64,000 bases of DNA from NCBI RefSeq assembly GCF_902364025.1, contig NZ_CABJCG010000019.1, forward strand, positions 61,089 to 125,088. Direction: 5' to 3'. Origin of the DNA: Enterocloster lavalensis (lineage in GTDB: Bacteria > Bacillota > Clostridia > Lachnospirales > Lachnospiraceae). Each line of letters begins with the position of its first letter. The stretch's first letter is position 1. The translations under genes and the position numbers were made by a program. The notes under the pieces are model-generated. The model did not search any database. It had not been told where the DNA came from and saw only the letters and a list, made by a program, of their open reading frames with translations. Positions 35,286 to 44,266 of the stretch are shown in pieces.

Positions 35286-36584
35286 ATGAAATGTAAAAAA
35301 TTTACAATCATAATCGCCGCCGCGCTGTTTGCCGCCGCGGCCAGCGGCTGCTCCGGCCAAGCGGGGAAAAACGCAGGCCCGGAGCGCCCGGTATCGGAAC
35401 GGGAGAGCGGCTTAGCGGGAACCGGCTCCGATGCCTCAGCCATCGCCCCCATACCTGGCGCTGCCGCGCCCCCATCATCCGGCGGTGCAGCGGCTTCCGG
35501 TAAAGTCGCCTCGCCTGCCCCCTCCACGCCCCAAAACTGGTCCGACATGCGGATCGACCACAGCATGGAACTCCTCTACGCCGACCAGTTTTCCGTGGAT
35601 TACTACGACAACGGCTTTGCCATGATTACAATCGCGGACGACAACCGTTATCTTGTAGTTCCGGAGGGAGAGGCGGTTCCGGGCGGCCTCCCGGACGGTG
35701 TGACCGTGATCCGCCGCCCGTTGAACAACATTTACCTGGTGGCAACCTCGGCCATGGACCTGTTTTGCAGCCTGGACGCCGTGGACCAGATCACCCTGTC
35801 CGGCACGGACGCCTCCGGCTGGTACATCAGGGAAGCCCGTCAGGCCATCGAGAGCGGAGCCATGTCCTACGCGGGTAAATACAACGCCCCGGACTACGAG
35901 CTGATCCTTTCCAAATCCTGCGATCTGGCCGTGGAGTCCACCATGATCTATCACTCCCCGGAGGTGAAGGAGCAGTTGGAAACGCTGGGCATCCCCGTGC
36001 TGGTGGAGCGGTCCAGCTATGAGAGCCATCCCCTGGGACGGATGGAATGGCTGAAGCTGTACGCGGTGCTGCTTGGCCGGGAGGAAATGGCAGGGGAGCT
36101 GTTTGACCGGCAGATGAGCGCGCTGAACGCCGTGATGGGACAGGAGCCGACGGGCAAAACCGTGGCATTTTTCTATGTCAGCTCCAACGGGTACGTCAAT
36201 GTGAGAAAACCCGGCGACTACGTGGCAAAAATGATCGAGCTGGCCGGTGGAACTTACGCGCCCCAGAATTCTGCGGAACCGGAAAACGCCCTGTCCACCA
36301 TGAACATGCAGATGGAAGCCTTCTATGCCGCGGCCAGGGACGCGGACTACATCATTTACAACAGCACCATCGACGGGGAGCTGAAATCCCTAGATGCGCT
36401 GCTGGCCAGGAGCAGCCTTCTGGCCGATTTTAAAGCGGTAAAGGAAGGCCATGTGTGGTGCACGGAAAAAAATCTGTTTCAGGAAAGTATGGGGCTGGGA
36501 ACAATGATCCTGGACATCCACCGGATGCTCACGGAGGAGGACCCGGATCCGTCGGAAATGACCTACATCTACCCTCTGCGCTGA
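35286..36584 (+). CDS. ABC transporter substrate-binding lipoprotein (PeripBP_2/BtuF-like)
   Basis: The 432-residue lipoprotein has a signal with SGC, a long Ala/Pro/Ser-rich linker to about residue 85, then the two lobes of a class III binding protein: an N-lobe ending in DLAVESTMIYHSPEVKEQLETLGIPVLVE, a connecting helix, and a C-lobe with VAFFYVSSNGYVNVRKPGDYVAKMIELAGG. This layout is that of BtuF, FhuD and heme-binding proteins paired with FecCD permeases. Permease and ATPase genes follow directly. The ligand is likely a cobalt corrinoid or its precursor because of the riboswitch upstream. Confidence 0.85.
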   Translation: MKCKKFTIIIAAALFAAAASGCSGQAGKNAGPERPVSERESGLAGTGSDASAIAPIPGAAAPPSSGGAAASGKVASPAPSTPQNWSDMRIDHSMELLYADQFSVDYYDNGFAMITIADDNRYLVVPEGEAVPGGLPDGVTVIRRPLNNIYLVATSAMDLFCSLDAVDQITLSGTDASGWYIREARQAIESGAMSYAGKYNAPDYELILSKSCDLAVESTMIYHSPEVKEQLETLGIPVLVERSSYESHPLGRMEWLKLYAVLLGREEMAGELFDRQMSALNAVMGQEPTGKTVAFFYVSSNGYVNVRKPGDYVAKMIELAGGTYAPQNSAEPENALSTMNMQMEAFYAAARDADYIIYNSTIDGELKSLDALLARSSLLADFKAVKEGHVWCTEKNLFQESMGLGTMILDIHRMLTEEDPDPSEMTYIYPLR

Positions 36585-36615
36585 TGCAGAGCGCGAACAG
36601 ATAGGAGCAATCTTT

Positions 36616-37635
36616 ATGACAAAACGATCCTGCCTGAGGCACGGCCTCTCATTTGCCGTGCTGGCAGCTTTGATGTGTATGTTAATGATCTGGAATCTCA
36701 ATTCCGGAAGCGTGTCCCTGTCCGTAAGGGAGATCGGCCGGGTTCTGTTCCGGCGGGCCGGGGAAGAGACTGCCCAGCGCATTGTCTGGGATATCCGTTT
36801 TCCGCGGATTCTGGCGGCGGCGATCCTGGGCGGCGGCCTGTCGGTGTCCGGCTTTCTGCTGCAGACCTTTTTCGCCAACCCCATTGCCGGTCCCTTTGTG
36901 CTGGGCATCTCCTCGGGCGCAAAGCTGGTGGTCTCGCTGGTGATGATCGCGTTTTTAAGCCGCGGCCTGCCCATGGGCTCCGGGGGAATGATCCTGGCGG
37001 CCTTTGCGGGGGCCATGATCTCCATGGGGTTCGTGCTGCTGATCTCCGGAAAGGTGAAGAAGATGTCCATGCTGGTGATCTGCGGCGTGATGATCGGCTA
37101 CATCTGCTCCGCGGTCACGGATTTTATGGTCACCTTTGCGGACGACGCCAACATTGTGAACCTGCACAACTGGTCCATGGGCAGTTTTTCAGGAATGTCC
37201 TGGGAGAACATCCGGGTAATGTCAGCGGTGACGTTTCTTTCCCTCGTTCTGGTATTTCTGCTGGCCAAGCCCATCGGGGCTTATCAGATGGGAGAGGTCT
37301 ACGCCCAAAACATGGGCGTGAACATCCTGCGGTTTCGGGTGGAGCTGATCTTACTCTCCAGCCTGCTCTCGGCCTGCGTGACCGCCTTTGCCGGTCCCAT
37401 TTCCTTTGTGGGCATCGCGGTTCCCCATCTGGTGAAAAGCCTGTTCGGGACCGCAAAACCGCTGCTTTTGATCCCGGGCTGTTTTCTGGGCGGGGCGGTG
37501 TTCTGCCTGTTCTGCGATCTGATCGCGAGGACGGTGTTCGCCCCAACAGAGCTTGGGATCAGCTCGGTCACAGCGGTGTTTGGCGCGCCCATCGTCATTT
37601 ATATGATGGTGCGCGGCAGAAGGAACATGCAGTGA
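36616..37635 (+). CDS. FecCD-family ABC permease (BtuC-like)
   Basis: The 339-residue protein has the ten-helix FecCD pattern. Recognisable segments include RFPRILAAAILGGGLSVSGFLLQTFFANP, the loop GISSGAKL, and GPISFVGIAVPHLVKSLFG near the C-terminus, which contacts the ATPase. It forms a homodimeric channel for import of corrinoids, heme or siderophores. It lies between its binding protein and ATPase genes and is presumably controlled by the cobalamin riboswitch. Confidence 0.93.
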   Translation: MTKRSCLRHGLSFAVLAALMCMLMIWNLNSGSVSLSVREIGRVLFRRAGEETAQRIVWDIRFPRILAAAILGGGLSVSGFLLQTFFANPIAGPFVLGISSGAKLVVSLVMIAFLSRGLPMGSGGMILAAFAGAMISMGFVLLISGKVKKMSMLVICGVMIGYICSAVTDFMVTFADDANIVNLHNWSMGSFSGMSWENIRVMSAVTFLSLVLVFLLAKPIGAYQMGEVYAQNMGVNILRFRVELILLSSLLSACVTAFAGPISFVGIAVPHLVKSLFGTAKPLLLIPGCFLGGAVFCLFCDLIARTVFAPTELGISSVTAVFGAPIVIYMMVRGRRNMQ

Positions 37636-37648
37636 GGAGGCGGAATAC

Positions 37649-38752
37649 ATGACGGGCGATTACATTTACACGGAACAGATGGATGTGGGCTACGGGAGCG
37701 TTCCTCTCATCCGGCAGATTGAACTCCACGTCAGGCCGGGGGAGATCGTGACTCTTATCGGGCCGAACGGAGCGGGAAAATCCACGATTTTAAAGAGCGT
37801 GATCCGGCAGCTAAACCTGTTGGGCGGCGCGGTCTATCTGGACGGCGCCCGGATGCAGGACATGCCGGAGAAGGAGATCGCCAGGCGCATGGCGATCCTG
37901 ATGACAGAGCGGATCCACCCGGAGCTAATGACCTGCGAGGACGTGGTGGGCACGGGCCGCTATCCCTACACGGGCCGGATGGGGATTCTTGGCGCCGGGG
38001 ACCGGAGAAAGGTGCGGGAGGCCCTGGAGCTGGTGCACGCGGGCGAGCTGGCCGGGCGGTTTTTCACGGAGGTCAGCGATGGCCAGAAGCAGCGCGTGCT
38101 CCTGGCCCGCGCCGTCTGCCAGGAGCCGGAGGCCATTGTGTTGGACGAGCCCACGTCGTTTCTGGACATCCGGCACAAGCTGGAATTACTCACCATTCTG
38201 AAGGATTTGGTACACCGGAAACGGGTTGCGGTGCTGATGTCCCTCCACGAGCTGGACCTGGCGCAGAAGATTTCCGATTACATTGTCTGCGTCAACGGAA
38301 ACTCCATCGAGCGCTGCGGCGTCCCGGAGGAAATCTTCACCTCCACATACATTACCAGGCTCTACGGAATTACCAAGGGCAGCTACCAGGCGGAGCTGGG
38401 CTGCCTGGAAATGGAACCGGCACAGGGGTCCCCCCAGGTTTTTGTCATCGGGGGAAACGGCAGCGGAATCCCCGTTTACCGCAGGCTCCAGCGCAGGGGA
38501 ATTCCCTTTGCAGCCGGAGTGCTCCATGAAAATGACATCGATTATCCGGTGGCAAAGGCCCTGGCCTCCCGCCTGATCGGAGAGCGCGCCTTCGAACCCA
38601 TCGGAGAGGAGGCGTTTGCCCGGGCTGCCGAAGTGCTGCAAGCCTGCGGCCGGGTGATCTGCTGCCCGGCCCATTTCGGAGCAATGAATGAAAAAAACCG
38701 TATTTTGGCGGAGCTTGGGGCGGACAGGCTGTGCGGGATGGAGGATATCTGA
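37649..38752 (+). CDS. ABC transporter ATPase (BtuD/FecE-like) with extra C-terminal domain
   Basis: Residues 1-250 form an iron/B12-type ABC ATPase: Walker A GPNGAGKST, signature VSDGQKQRV, Walker B AIVLDEPTSFLD, and the switch histidine in MSLHELD. The remaining 110 residues form an additional domain (VFVIGGNGSGIPVYRRLQRR, then AAGVLHENDIDYPVAKALA, then GRVICCPAHFGAMNEKNR) that is not part of standard BtuD. It looks like an alpha/beta fold with a glycine-rich first loop, possibly regulatory. Final gene of the riboswitch-controlled operon; the downstream MerR gene is convergent. Confidence 0.88.
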   Translation: MTGDYIYTEQMDVGYGSVPLIRQIELHVRPGEIVTLIGPNGAGKSTILKSVIRQLNLLGGAVYLDGARMQDMPEKEIARRMAILMTERIHPELMTCEDVVGTGRYPYTGRMGILGAGDRRKVREALELVHAGELAGRFFTEVSDGQKQRVLLARAVCQEPEAIVLDEPTSFLDIRHKLELLTILKDLVHRKRVAVLMSLHELDLAQKISDYIVCVNGNSIERCGVPEEIFTSTYITRLYGITKGSYQAELGCLEMEPAQGSPQVFVIGGNGSGIPVYRRLQRRGIPFAAGVLHENDIDYPVAKALASRLIGERAFEPIGEEAFARAAEVLQACGRVICCPAHFGAMNEKNRILAELGADRLCGMEDI

Positions 38753-38808
38753 GCGGACCGGTGCATATCTGTGCAATCCGAGAAAACTCTAAGCGTGTCC
38801 CTGCCTCT

Positions 38809-39606
38809 CTAGGCCAGTTCAACTTTCAACTGAAGCTCCGTCACCTGCTCCTCCACATGTTTGGTGGTGTGGTTGTCGATCCAGAGCAGCTCCAGCAGGG
38901 GCTCGCAGGCCGCCATGCCGTGGTCCCGGGCATACTGCAGGAGCTGGGGCACGAACCGGCGGGTCTGCCGGAAACTGCCGCTGTAACAGACGGACAGATA
39001 GGTCCCCGCCTCGATGGAATGCTCTCCCTCCGGGTGGAGGAGGAACACCGCCTCATACTGCTGGCAGCGCCCGTCCAGCGCGTCGGACAGGTTCAGGAAG
39101 GAGCCCATCTGGTTGTTGCCGATAATATACTGGCGGTCCGGCTCAAACGCCACCAGCTGCTTGATGAGGACATCCATCTCCTCGTCCGTCTCATAGCTCT
39201 GCATGATCCGGTGGCAGGGCCGTCCGGGCAGCGTTTTTAACGAAATCGTCCCCAGTGGCAGCCGGACTGCCTGGGCGATGGTCTCGCGGCGGGTGATAAT
39301 GTTGTCCCGCAGCTCCTGAAGCCGGGCGATCTGCTGGTCGATCAGGCACAGCTCCTGCTGAAACAGCTCCAGGGTGGAGCCCACGCTTCTGTTCTCAATA
39401 TAGGACCGGATCTGGTCCATGGAAAATCCCAAATCCCTCAGGTCGCGGATCACATTCAGACACCACAGATCCTCGGTGCGGTAGATCCGGTATCCGTTTG
39501 GCGCCCGCCGGGGCACCAGGATGCCAAGCTCCTCGTAATAGCGCAGAATATCCGTGCTGATGCCGTATAAGGCCGCGATCTCACCGATTTTATAATATGT
39601 AGACAT
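38809..39606 (-). CDS. MerR-family regulator with GyrI-like effector domain
   Basis: The 265-residue protein reads on the minus strand. It has a MerR winged helix (YYKIGEIAALYGISTDILRYYEELGILVPRR, then GYRIYRTEDL), a coiled-coil helix (about 75-115), and a C-terminal GyrI/BmrR-like domain (about 125-265). That domain binds lipophilic or cationic drugs in relatives. The gene is divergent from a MATE efflux gene at 39740, the usual arrangement for a drug-sensing activator of its own pump. Confidence 0.88.
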   Translation of the reverse strand: MSTYYKIGEIAALYGISTDILRYYEELGILVPRRAPNGYRIYRTEDLWCLNVIRDLRDLGFSMDQIRSYIENRSVGSTLELFQQELCLIDQQIARLQELRDNIITRRETIAQAVRLPLGTISLKTLPGRPCHRIMQSYETDEEMDVLIKQLVAFEPDRQYIIGNNQMGSFLNLSDALDGRCQQYEAVFLLHPEGEHSIEAGTYLSVCYSGSFRQTRRFVPQLLQYARDHGMAACEPLLELLWIDNHTTKHVEEQVTELQLKVELA

Positions 39607-39641
39607 GGAATTCCCCCTAAATCTGGCAAATTTTGCTGTAT

Positions 39642-39662
39642 ACCTTGGTATTATACCAAGGT
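39642..39662. promoter_or_regulatory. Palindromic operator between merR and MATE genes
   Basis: This is a perfect inverted repeat ACCTTGGTA and TACCAAGGT around three bases. It overlaps the -10 hexamer of a minus-strand promoter for the MerR gene (TTGCAA at 39674-39679 and TATAAT at 39650-39655 on the minus strand, 18-base spacer). The MerR protein is the obvious binder. I could not find an equally good plus-strand promoter for the pump gene. Confidence 0.7.
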
Positions 39663-39739
39663 TTATACTGAAATTGCAACGGCGGTTGTCAAAACGGAGT
39701 CATCCGCGCTGGCCGTGTTGAAATAAAAGGGGGAATTTT

Positions 39740-41149
39740 ATGAATTTCGAAGGTATTTCACTGAAGAAAAATTTCTGGAGATTTGTCTGGCCGTCGGTGG
39801 TGGCCCAGTGGATCTTTGCGCTGTACACCATGGTGGACGGCATGTTTGTGGCGAGGGGCGTGTCCGAGTCGGCGTTGGCAGCGGTGAACATTGTCTCGCC
39901 CTTTGTGAACTTTTTGTTTTCCGTGTCCATTCTCTTCGCAGTGGGCACGTCCACCATTGTGGCCATCTACCTGGGACAGGGAAAACACCTGGAGGCCAAC
40001 CAGGCCAACACCCAGAACCTAATTGTTTCTGCGGCGGTGTCCCTGTTGATCACCGTGGTGATGTGGCTGGGAGTGAACTCCGCGGTCCGGTTTCTGGGGG
40101 CCACGGAGGCCACCATGGAGTATGCGCGCCATTACATCCTGTCCATTCTTCCCTTTGCCTGGTGTTTCATCCTCTCCTACACCTTTGAGACGCTGGTGAA
40201 AACCGACGGCTACCCCAGGTTCGCCACCATCGTGGTCTCCCTGGGCGCTGTGATCAACTGCATTCTGGATTACCTGTTCGTCATGGTGTTCCACTGGGGA
40301 GTGGCCGGCGCAGGGGTGGCCACGGGCATCTCCCAGATGATCCCGGTCTTTTTATACCTGAAGCATTTCCTCGGGCCAAAGGCCGTCATCCGGTTTGCAA
40401 AACCGCGCTGGGATTTCGGGCAGCTGGGCCGGGTGGTGAAGATCGGACTGTCCTCCGGCCTCACCGAGCTGTCGGCGGGAATCACGGTGCTCATGTTCAA
40501 CCACGCCATTCTGCGCTACATCGGGGAGCAGGGCGTGGTGAGCTATACCATCATCGCCTATGTCAATATGATCGTGGTCATGTCCATGGCGGGCATCAGC
40601 CAGGGCATCCAGCCGCTCATCAGCTTCTACTACGGGAAACAGGATCATAAGGTCTGCAAAAAGCTGCTGCGCTACTCCCTGGCCGCCACCGTGGGCCTGG
40701 CCGGGGCCGCGTTTCTTGCCTGCATGGGCGGGGCGCAGCTGTTGGTCAATGTCTTTATTTCAAAGGAGCTGACCGGATTGCGGGTCTATTCCGCGTCGGT
40801 GTTTCGGATCTTCAGCGTCTCCTTCCTGATCGTGGGCTTTAACGTGGTGGGATCCGGATATTTCACGGCGGTTGAGCGGCCAAAAGAATCCCTGGTCATC
40901 TCCCTGGGACGCGGCGTGGTGATCCTGTTTGCAGCCCTGGCCGGCTGCATCGCCCTGTTCGGAGGCGAGGGCATCTGGTGGGCGCCCACGGTGTCCGAAG
41001 CGGCCTGCCTGGGAATCACCCTGCTGCTTGTGCGGCGCATGGCGGGGCGGGAGGAGCGGGAGCGGACCGAAGGCGGGATTCCCGCCGGACCGGCGGGCCC
41101 TGAGGCCGGCAGTACCGGCGGGACAGCAGAACGGACGTTACCCGGCTGA
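39740..41149 (+). CDS. MATE-family multidrug efflux transporter
   Basis: The 469-residue protein has twelve hydrophobic helices in two MATE repeats: PSVVAQWIFALYTMVDGMFVARG at the start of the first, and GLSSGLTELSAGITVLMFNHAI at the start of the second. It exchanges cationic drugs or metabolites for Na+ or H+. The C-terminal tail is Gly/Pro/Arg-rich. It is probably induced by the divergent MerR/GyrI regulator. The ribosome binding site is AAGGGGG. Confidence 0.9.
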   Translation: MNFEGISLKKNFWRFVWPSVVAQWIFALYTMVDGMFVARGVSESALAAVNIVSPFVNFLFSVSILFAVGTSTIVAIYLGQGKHLEANQANTQNLIVSAAVSLLITVVMWLGVNSAVRFLGATEATMEYARHYILSILPFAWCFILSYTFETLVKTDGYPRFATIVVSLGAVINCILDYLFVMVFHWGVAGAGVATGISQMIPVFLYLKHFLGPKAVIRFAKPRWDFGQLGRVVKIGLSSGLTELSAGITVLMFNHAILRYIGEQGVVSYTIIAYVNMIVVMSMAGISQGIQPLISFYYGKQDHKVCKKLLRYSLAATVGLAGAAFLACMGGAQLLVNVFISKELTGLRVYSASVFRIFSVSFLIVGFNVVGSGYFTAVERPKESLVISLGRGVVILFAALAGCIALFGGEGIWWAPTVSEAACLGITLLLVRRMAGREERERTEGGIPAGPAGPEAGSTGGTAERTLPG

Positions 41150-41479
41150 AAAATATTACGCGGATGCGGGGAAAAAATAATCTCCCCCTCGTTATCGATA
41201 ATAGAGAACAATACAACATAATCGCGGTTATTGTAAAGGTTCAAATCAGATGGGAAGTGATGTGGGGAAAAGTTGGACACAGTGGTATAAGAAACTCAAA
41301 AATGGAAATCCTGTTAATGTTTTTCAAAGTTTTTCAATTACTCAAAAATCCGGTTTACAACCGAACCGGAGTGTGATATACTGAATCGGTATGAAATGAC
41401 GCCGATGCCCGGTTGTCCGGTGACTCCAGCCGACGGCCTGGTTTACGGTAAGACTAATTTTAATTTAGGAGGAAACATC
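41150..41479. other. rpsO upstream region and leader
   Basis: This 330-base gap holds the promoter at 41354-41382 and a leader of about 90 bases before the rpsO ribosome binding site. The leader contains GC-rich pairing segments (for example GCCGAC and GGCC-type runs at about 41400-41450). It could be an S15 autoregulatory site, as is common for rpsO mRNAs, but I cannot draw a specific structure. No gene is seen. Confidence 0.4.
41354..41382 (+). promoter_or_regulatory. rpsO promoter
   Basis: TTTACA (41354-41359) and TATACT (41377-41382) with a 17-base spacer and a TG at the extended -10 position. It lies about 100 bases before rpsO. Confidence 0.8.
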
Positions 41480-41746
41480 ATGATTTCTAAGGAAAAGAAA
41501 GCACAGATCATCGCGGAGTATGGCCGCAAGCCCGGAGATACCGGTTCACCTGAGGTACAGATCGCGATCCTGACCGCCAGAATTGCCGAGCTGACCCAGC
41601 ACTTACAGGACAACAAGAAAGATCATCACTCCAGAAGAGGACTTCTGATGATGGTTGGACAGAGAAGAGGACTTCTGGACTATTTAAAGAAGACCGACCT
41701 GGAAGGCTACCGTGCTTTAATTGAGAAATTAGGCATCAGAAAGTAA
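41480..41746 (+). CDS. rpsO: 30S ribosomal protein S15
   Basis: The 88-residue protein is clearly S15: [39 protein letters not shown], and the C-terminal [13 protein letters not shown]15 binds the central domain of 16S rRNA early in 30S assembly. ATG 41480 has AGGAGG eight bases upstream; the frame stays open further left but homologues start here. The rpsO-pnp order is conserved across bacteria. Confidence 0.98.
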   Translation: MISKEKKAQIIAEYGRKPGDTGSPEVQIAILTARIAELTQHLQDNKKDHHSRRGLLMMVGQRRGLLDYLKKTDLEGYRALIEKLGIRK

Positions 41747-41756
41747 TTTCAAACGT

Positions 41757-41789
41757 TAGGGTGGAGTTTTCAGAGCTCCACCCTATATT
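41757..41789 (+). terminator. Hairpin between rpsO and pnp
   Basis: A perfect ten-base-pair stem (TAGGGTGGAG with CTCCACCCTA) is followed by a weak T-run (TATTT). It may be a leaky terminator or a processing site, as often found between rpsO and pnp. The remaining bases to pnp at 42020 show no further gene. Confidence 0.65.
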
Positions 41790-42019
41790 TGCAGTTACTG
41801 TTCCCTTCATCCCCGCGCGGCGGCCTTTGCGGAGCGCTCAGGCGGCGGCAAAGCCCGGCGGATACGGACAAGGGACGATTTAGTTTTGCATTCTCTCTGG
41901 CAGAGGAATTACCCCGAGACCGCTGATGTGGCCGTAAAACGGCGATTTGCGGACAGATCAGTAGTTTCGGCGTCTTCTGCCAGTGTAAGATATGATTTCA
42001 AAGAAAAGGAGATAACCAT

Positions 42020-44128
42020 ATGTTCAAAAGTTACAGTATGGACCTGGCAGGGCGCAAGCTGACCGTAGAGGTAGGCAGAGTGGCTGCCCAGGCGAACGGC
42101 GCCGTTTTTATGCACTATGGCGACACAGTGGTGCTGTCCACCGCAACCGCTTCCACCAAACCCAGAGAGGGCATCGATTTCTTCCCCCTGAGCGTGGAGT
42201 TCGAGGAGAAGCTTTACGCCGTGGGTAAGATTCCCGGCGGCTTCAACAAGAGAGAGGGAAAGGCTTCCGAGAACGCAGTGCTGACCGCCCGCGTGATCGA
42301 CCGCCCCATGCGTCCCCTGTTCCCCAAGGATTACCGCAACGACGTGACGCTGGACAACATCGTGATGTCCGTGGACCCCAACTGCAGCCCTGAGCTGACC
42401 GCTATGCTGGGTTCCGCCATCGCAACGTCCATTTCCGATATCCCCTTCGCCGGTCCCTGCGCAACCACCCAGGTGGGCATGATCGACGGCGAGTTCATCA
42501 TCAACCCCACCGCTGACCAGAAGCACGTGAGCGATCTGGCCCTGACCGTGGCTTCCACCCGGGAAAAGGTGATTATGATCGAAGCCGGCGCCAATGAGGT
42601 GCCGGAGGACAAGATGATCGAGGCCATTTTCAAGGCTGACCAGGTCAACAAGGAGATCATCGCATTTATCGACACCATCGTGGCCGAGTGCGGCAAGGAA
42701 AAGCACACCTACGAGAGCTGCGCAATTCCGGAAGAGCTGTTCGCAGCCATCAAGGAGCTGGTTCCCCCGGCAGAGATGGAGGAAGCGGTATTTACCGACG
42801 ACAAGCAGACCCGCGAGGGCAACATCCGCGCCATCAACGAGCGCCTTGAGGAGGCGTTTGCCGAGAACGAGGAGTGGCTGGGCCTGATCGACGAGGCGGT
42901 TTACCAGTACCAGAAAAAGACCGTCCGCAAGATGATCTTAAAGGACCACAAGCGTCCCGACGGCCGTGCGATCACCGAGATCCGCCACCTGGCCGCGGAA
43001 GTGGACCTGCTGCCCAGAGTGCACGGCTCCGGCATGTTCACCCGCGGACAGACTCAGATCTTAAACGCCTGTACCCTGGCTCCCCTGTCCGAGGCACAGC
43101 GCCTGGACGGACTGGATGAGAACGAGACCAGCAAGCGCTATATGCACCACTACAATTTCCCGTCCTTCTCCGTAGGCGAGACCAAGCCCAGCAGAGGACC
43201 GGGACGCCGCGAGATCGGCCATGGCGCTTTAGCGGAGCGCGCGCTGGTGCCGGTGCTTCCCTCCGAGGAAGAGTTCCCCTACGCCATCCGCACCGTGTCT
43301 GAGACCATGGAGTCCAACGGCTCCACCTCCCAGGCCAGCATCTGCGCCTCCACTCTGTCCCTGATGGCCGCCGGCGTGCCGATCAAGGATATGGTGGCCG
43401 GAATCTCCTGCGGTCTGGTGACCGGCGAGACCGACGACGATTACCTGGTTCTGACCGATATCCAGGGCCTGGAAGATTTCTTCGGCGACATGGACTTCAA
43501 GGTGGCAGGTACCAAGAAGGGTATCACCGCCATCCAGATGGATATCAAGATCCACGGCCTGACCCGCCCGATCATCGAGGAGGCGATTACCAGAACCAGA
43601 GAGGCCAGAATCCACATCCTGGACGACGTGATGCGCCCGGTGATCTCCGAGCCCAGAAAGCACTTAAGCCCCTACGCTCCCAAGATCGTGCAGATCAACA
43701 TCGATCCCCAGAAGATCGGCGACGTGGTCGGCAAGCAGGGTAAGGTGATCAACAAGATCATCGAGGAGACCGGCGTGAAGATCGACATCAACGACGACGG
43801 TTCCGTGAATGTCTGCGGCACCGACGAGGCGATGATCAACCGCGCGGTTCAGATTATCAAGAGCATTGTGACCGAGATCGAGCCCGGCATGATCTTTACC
43901 GGCAAAGTGGTGCGTCTGATGAACTTCGGCGCGTTTGTGGAGCTGGCTCCGGGTAAGGACGGCATGATCCACATCTCCAAGCTGTCTGAGAAGCGCGTGA
44001 ACACGGTCGAGGACGTGGTCAACATCGGCGACGAGGTTACGGTTAAGGTAATCGAGGTCGACAAGATGGGCAGAATCAATCTGAGCATGAAACCCAGCGA
44101 TCTGGCTCCCAAAAAAGAGTCCAAGTAA
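42020..44128 (+). CDS. pnp: Polyribonucleotide nucleotidyltransferase (PNPase)
   Basis: The 702-residue protein has the complete PNPase order: two RNase PH-like domains separated by a helical linker, then a KH domain (about 555-615, IGKVIGKQGK-type loop as GDVVGKQGKVINKII) and an S1 domain (about 620-690, GKVVRLMNFGAFVELAPGKDGMIHIS). The catalytic half contains FFPLSVEFEE and the FSVGETKPSRGPGRREIGHGAL segment. It degrades RNA 3' to 5' using phosphate. Promoter upstream is shared with or follows rpsO. Confidence 0.98.
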   Translation: MFKSYSMDLAGRKLTVEVGRVAAQANGAVFMHYGDTVVLSTATASTKPREGIDFFPLSVEFEEKLYAVGKIPGGFNKREGKASENAVLTARVIDRPMRPLFPKDYRNDVTLDNIVMSVDPNCSPELTAMLGSAIATSISDIPFAGPCATTQVGMIDGEFIINPTADQKHVSDLALTVASTREKVIMIEAGANEVPEDKMIEAIFKADQVNKEIIAFIDTIVAECGKEKHTYESCAIPEELFAAIKELVPPAEMEEAVFTDDKQTREGNIRAINERLEEAFAENEEWLGLIDEAVYQYQKKTVRKMILKDHKRPDGRAITEIRHLAAEVDLLPRVHGSGMFTRGQTQILNACTLAPLSEAQRLDGLDENETSKRYMHHYNFPSFSVGETKPSRGPGRREIGHGALAERALVPVLPSEEEFPYAIRTVSETMESNGSTSQASICASTLSLMAAGVPIKDMVAGISCGLVTGETDDDYLVLTDIQGLEDFFGDMDFKVAGTKKGITAIQMDIKIHGLTRPIIEEAITRTREARIHILDDVMRPVISEPRKHLSPYAPKIVQINIDPQKIGDVVGKQGKVINKIIEETGVKIDINDDGSVNVCGTDEAMINRAVQIIKSIVTEIEPGMIFTGKVVRLMNFGAFVELAPGKDGMIHISKLSEKRVNTVEDVVNIGDEVTVKVIEVDKMGRINLSMKPSDLAPKKESK

Positions 44129-44170
44129 GCGGGAACCGCTCTGAAATACAGTCCGAAATAACGTGACGGA

Positions 44171-44208
44171 AAAGACAATGCCGGTGAAAATCAGGCATTG
44201 TCTTTTTT
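44171..44208 (+). terminator. pnp terminator
   Basis: A perfect twelve-base-pair stem (AAAGACAATGCC with GGCATTGTCTTT) is followed by T residues. The 3' arm also contains the -35 hexamer of the gltX promoter. Confidence 0.92.
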
Positions 44209-44226
44209 CGTGGAGCGTTATATAAT
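44198..44226 (+). promoter_or_regulatory. gltX promoter nested in the pnp terminator
   Basis: TTGTCT (44198-44203) lies inside the 3' arm of the terminator stem, and TATAAT (44221-44226) follows after exactly 17 bases. The gltX start codon is 41 bases further on. Confidence 0.8.
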
Positions 44227-44266
44227 GTGTTAATGGAAACAGAACAAAACGATAGGAGATCGTGAG

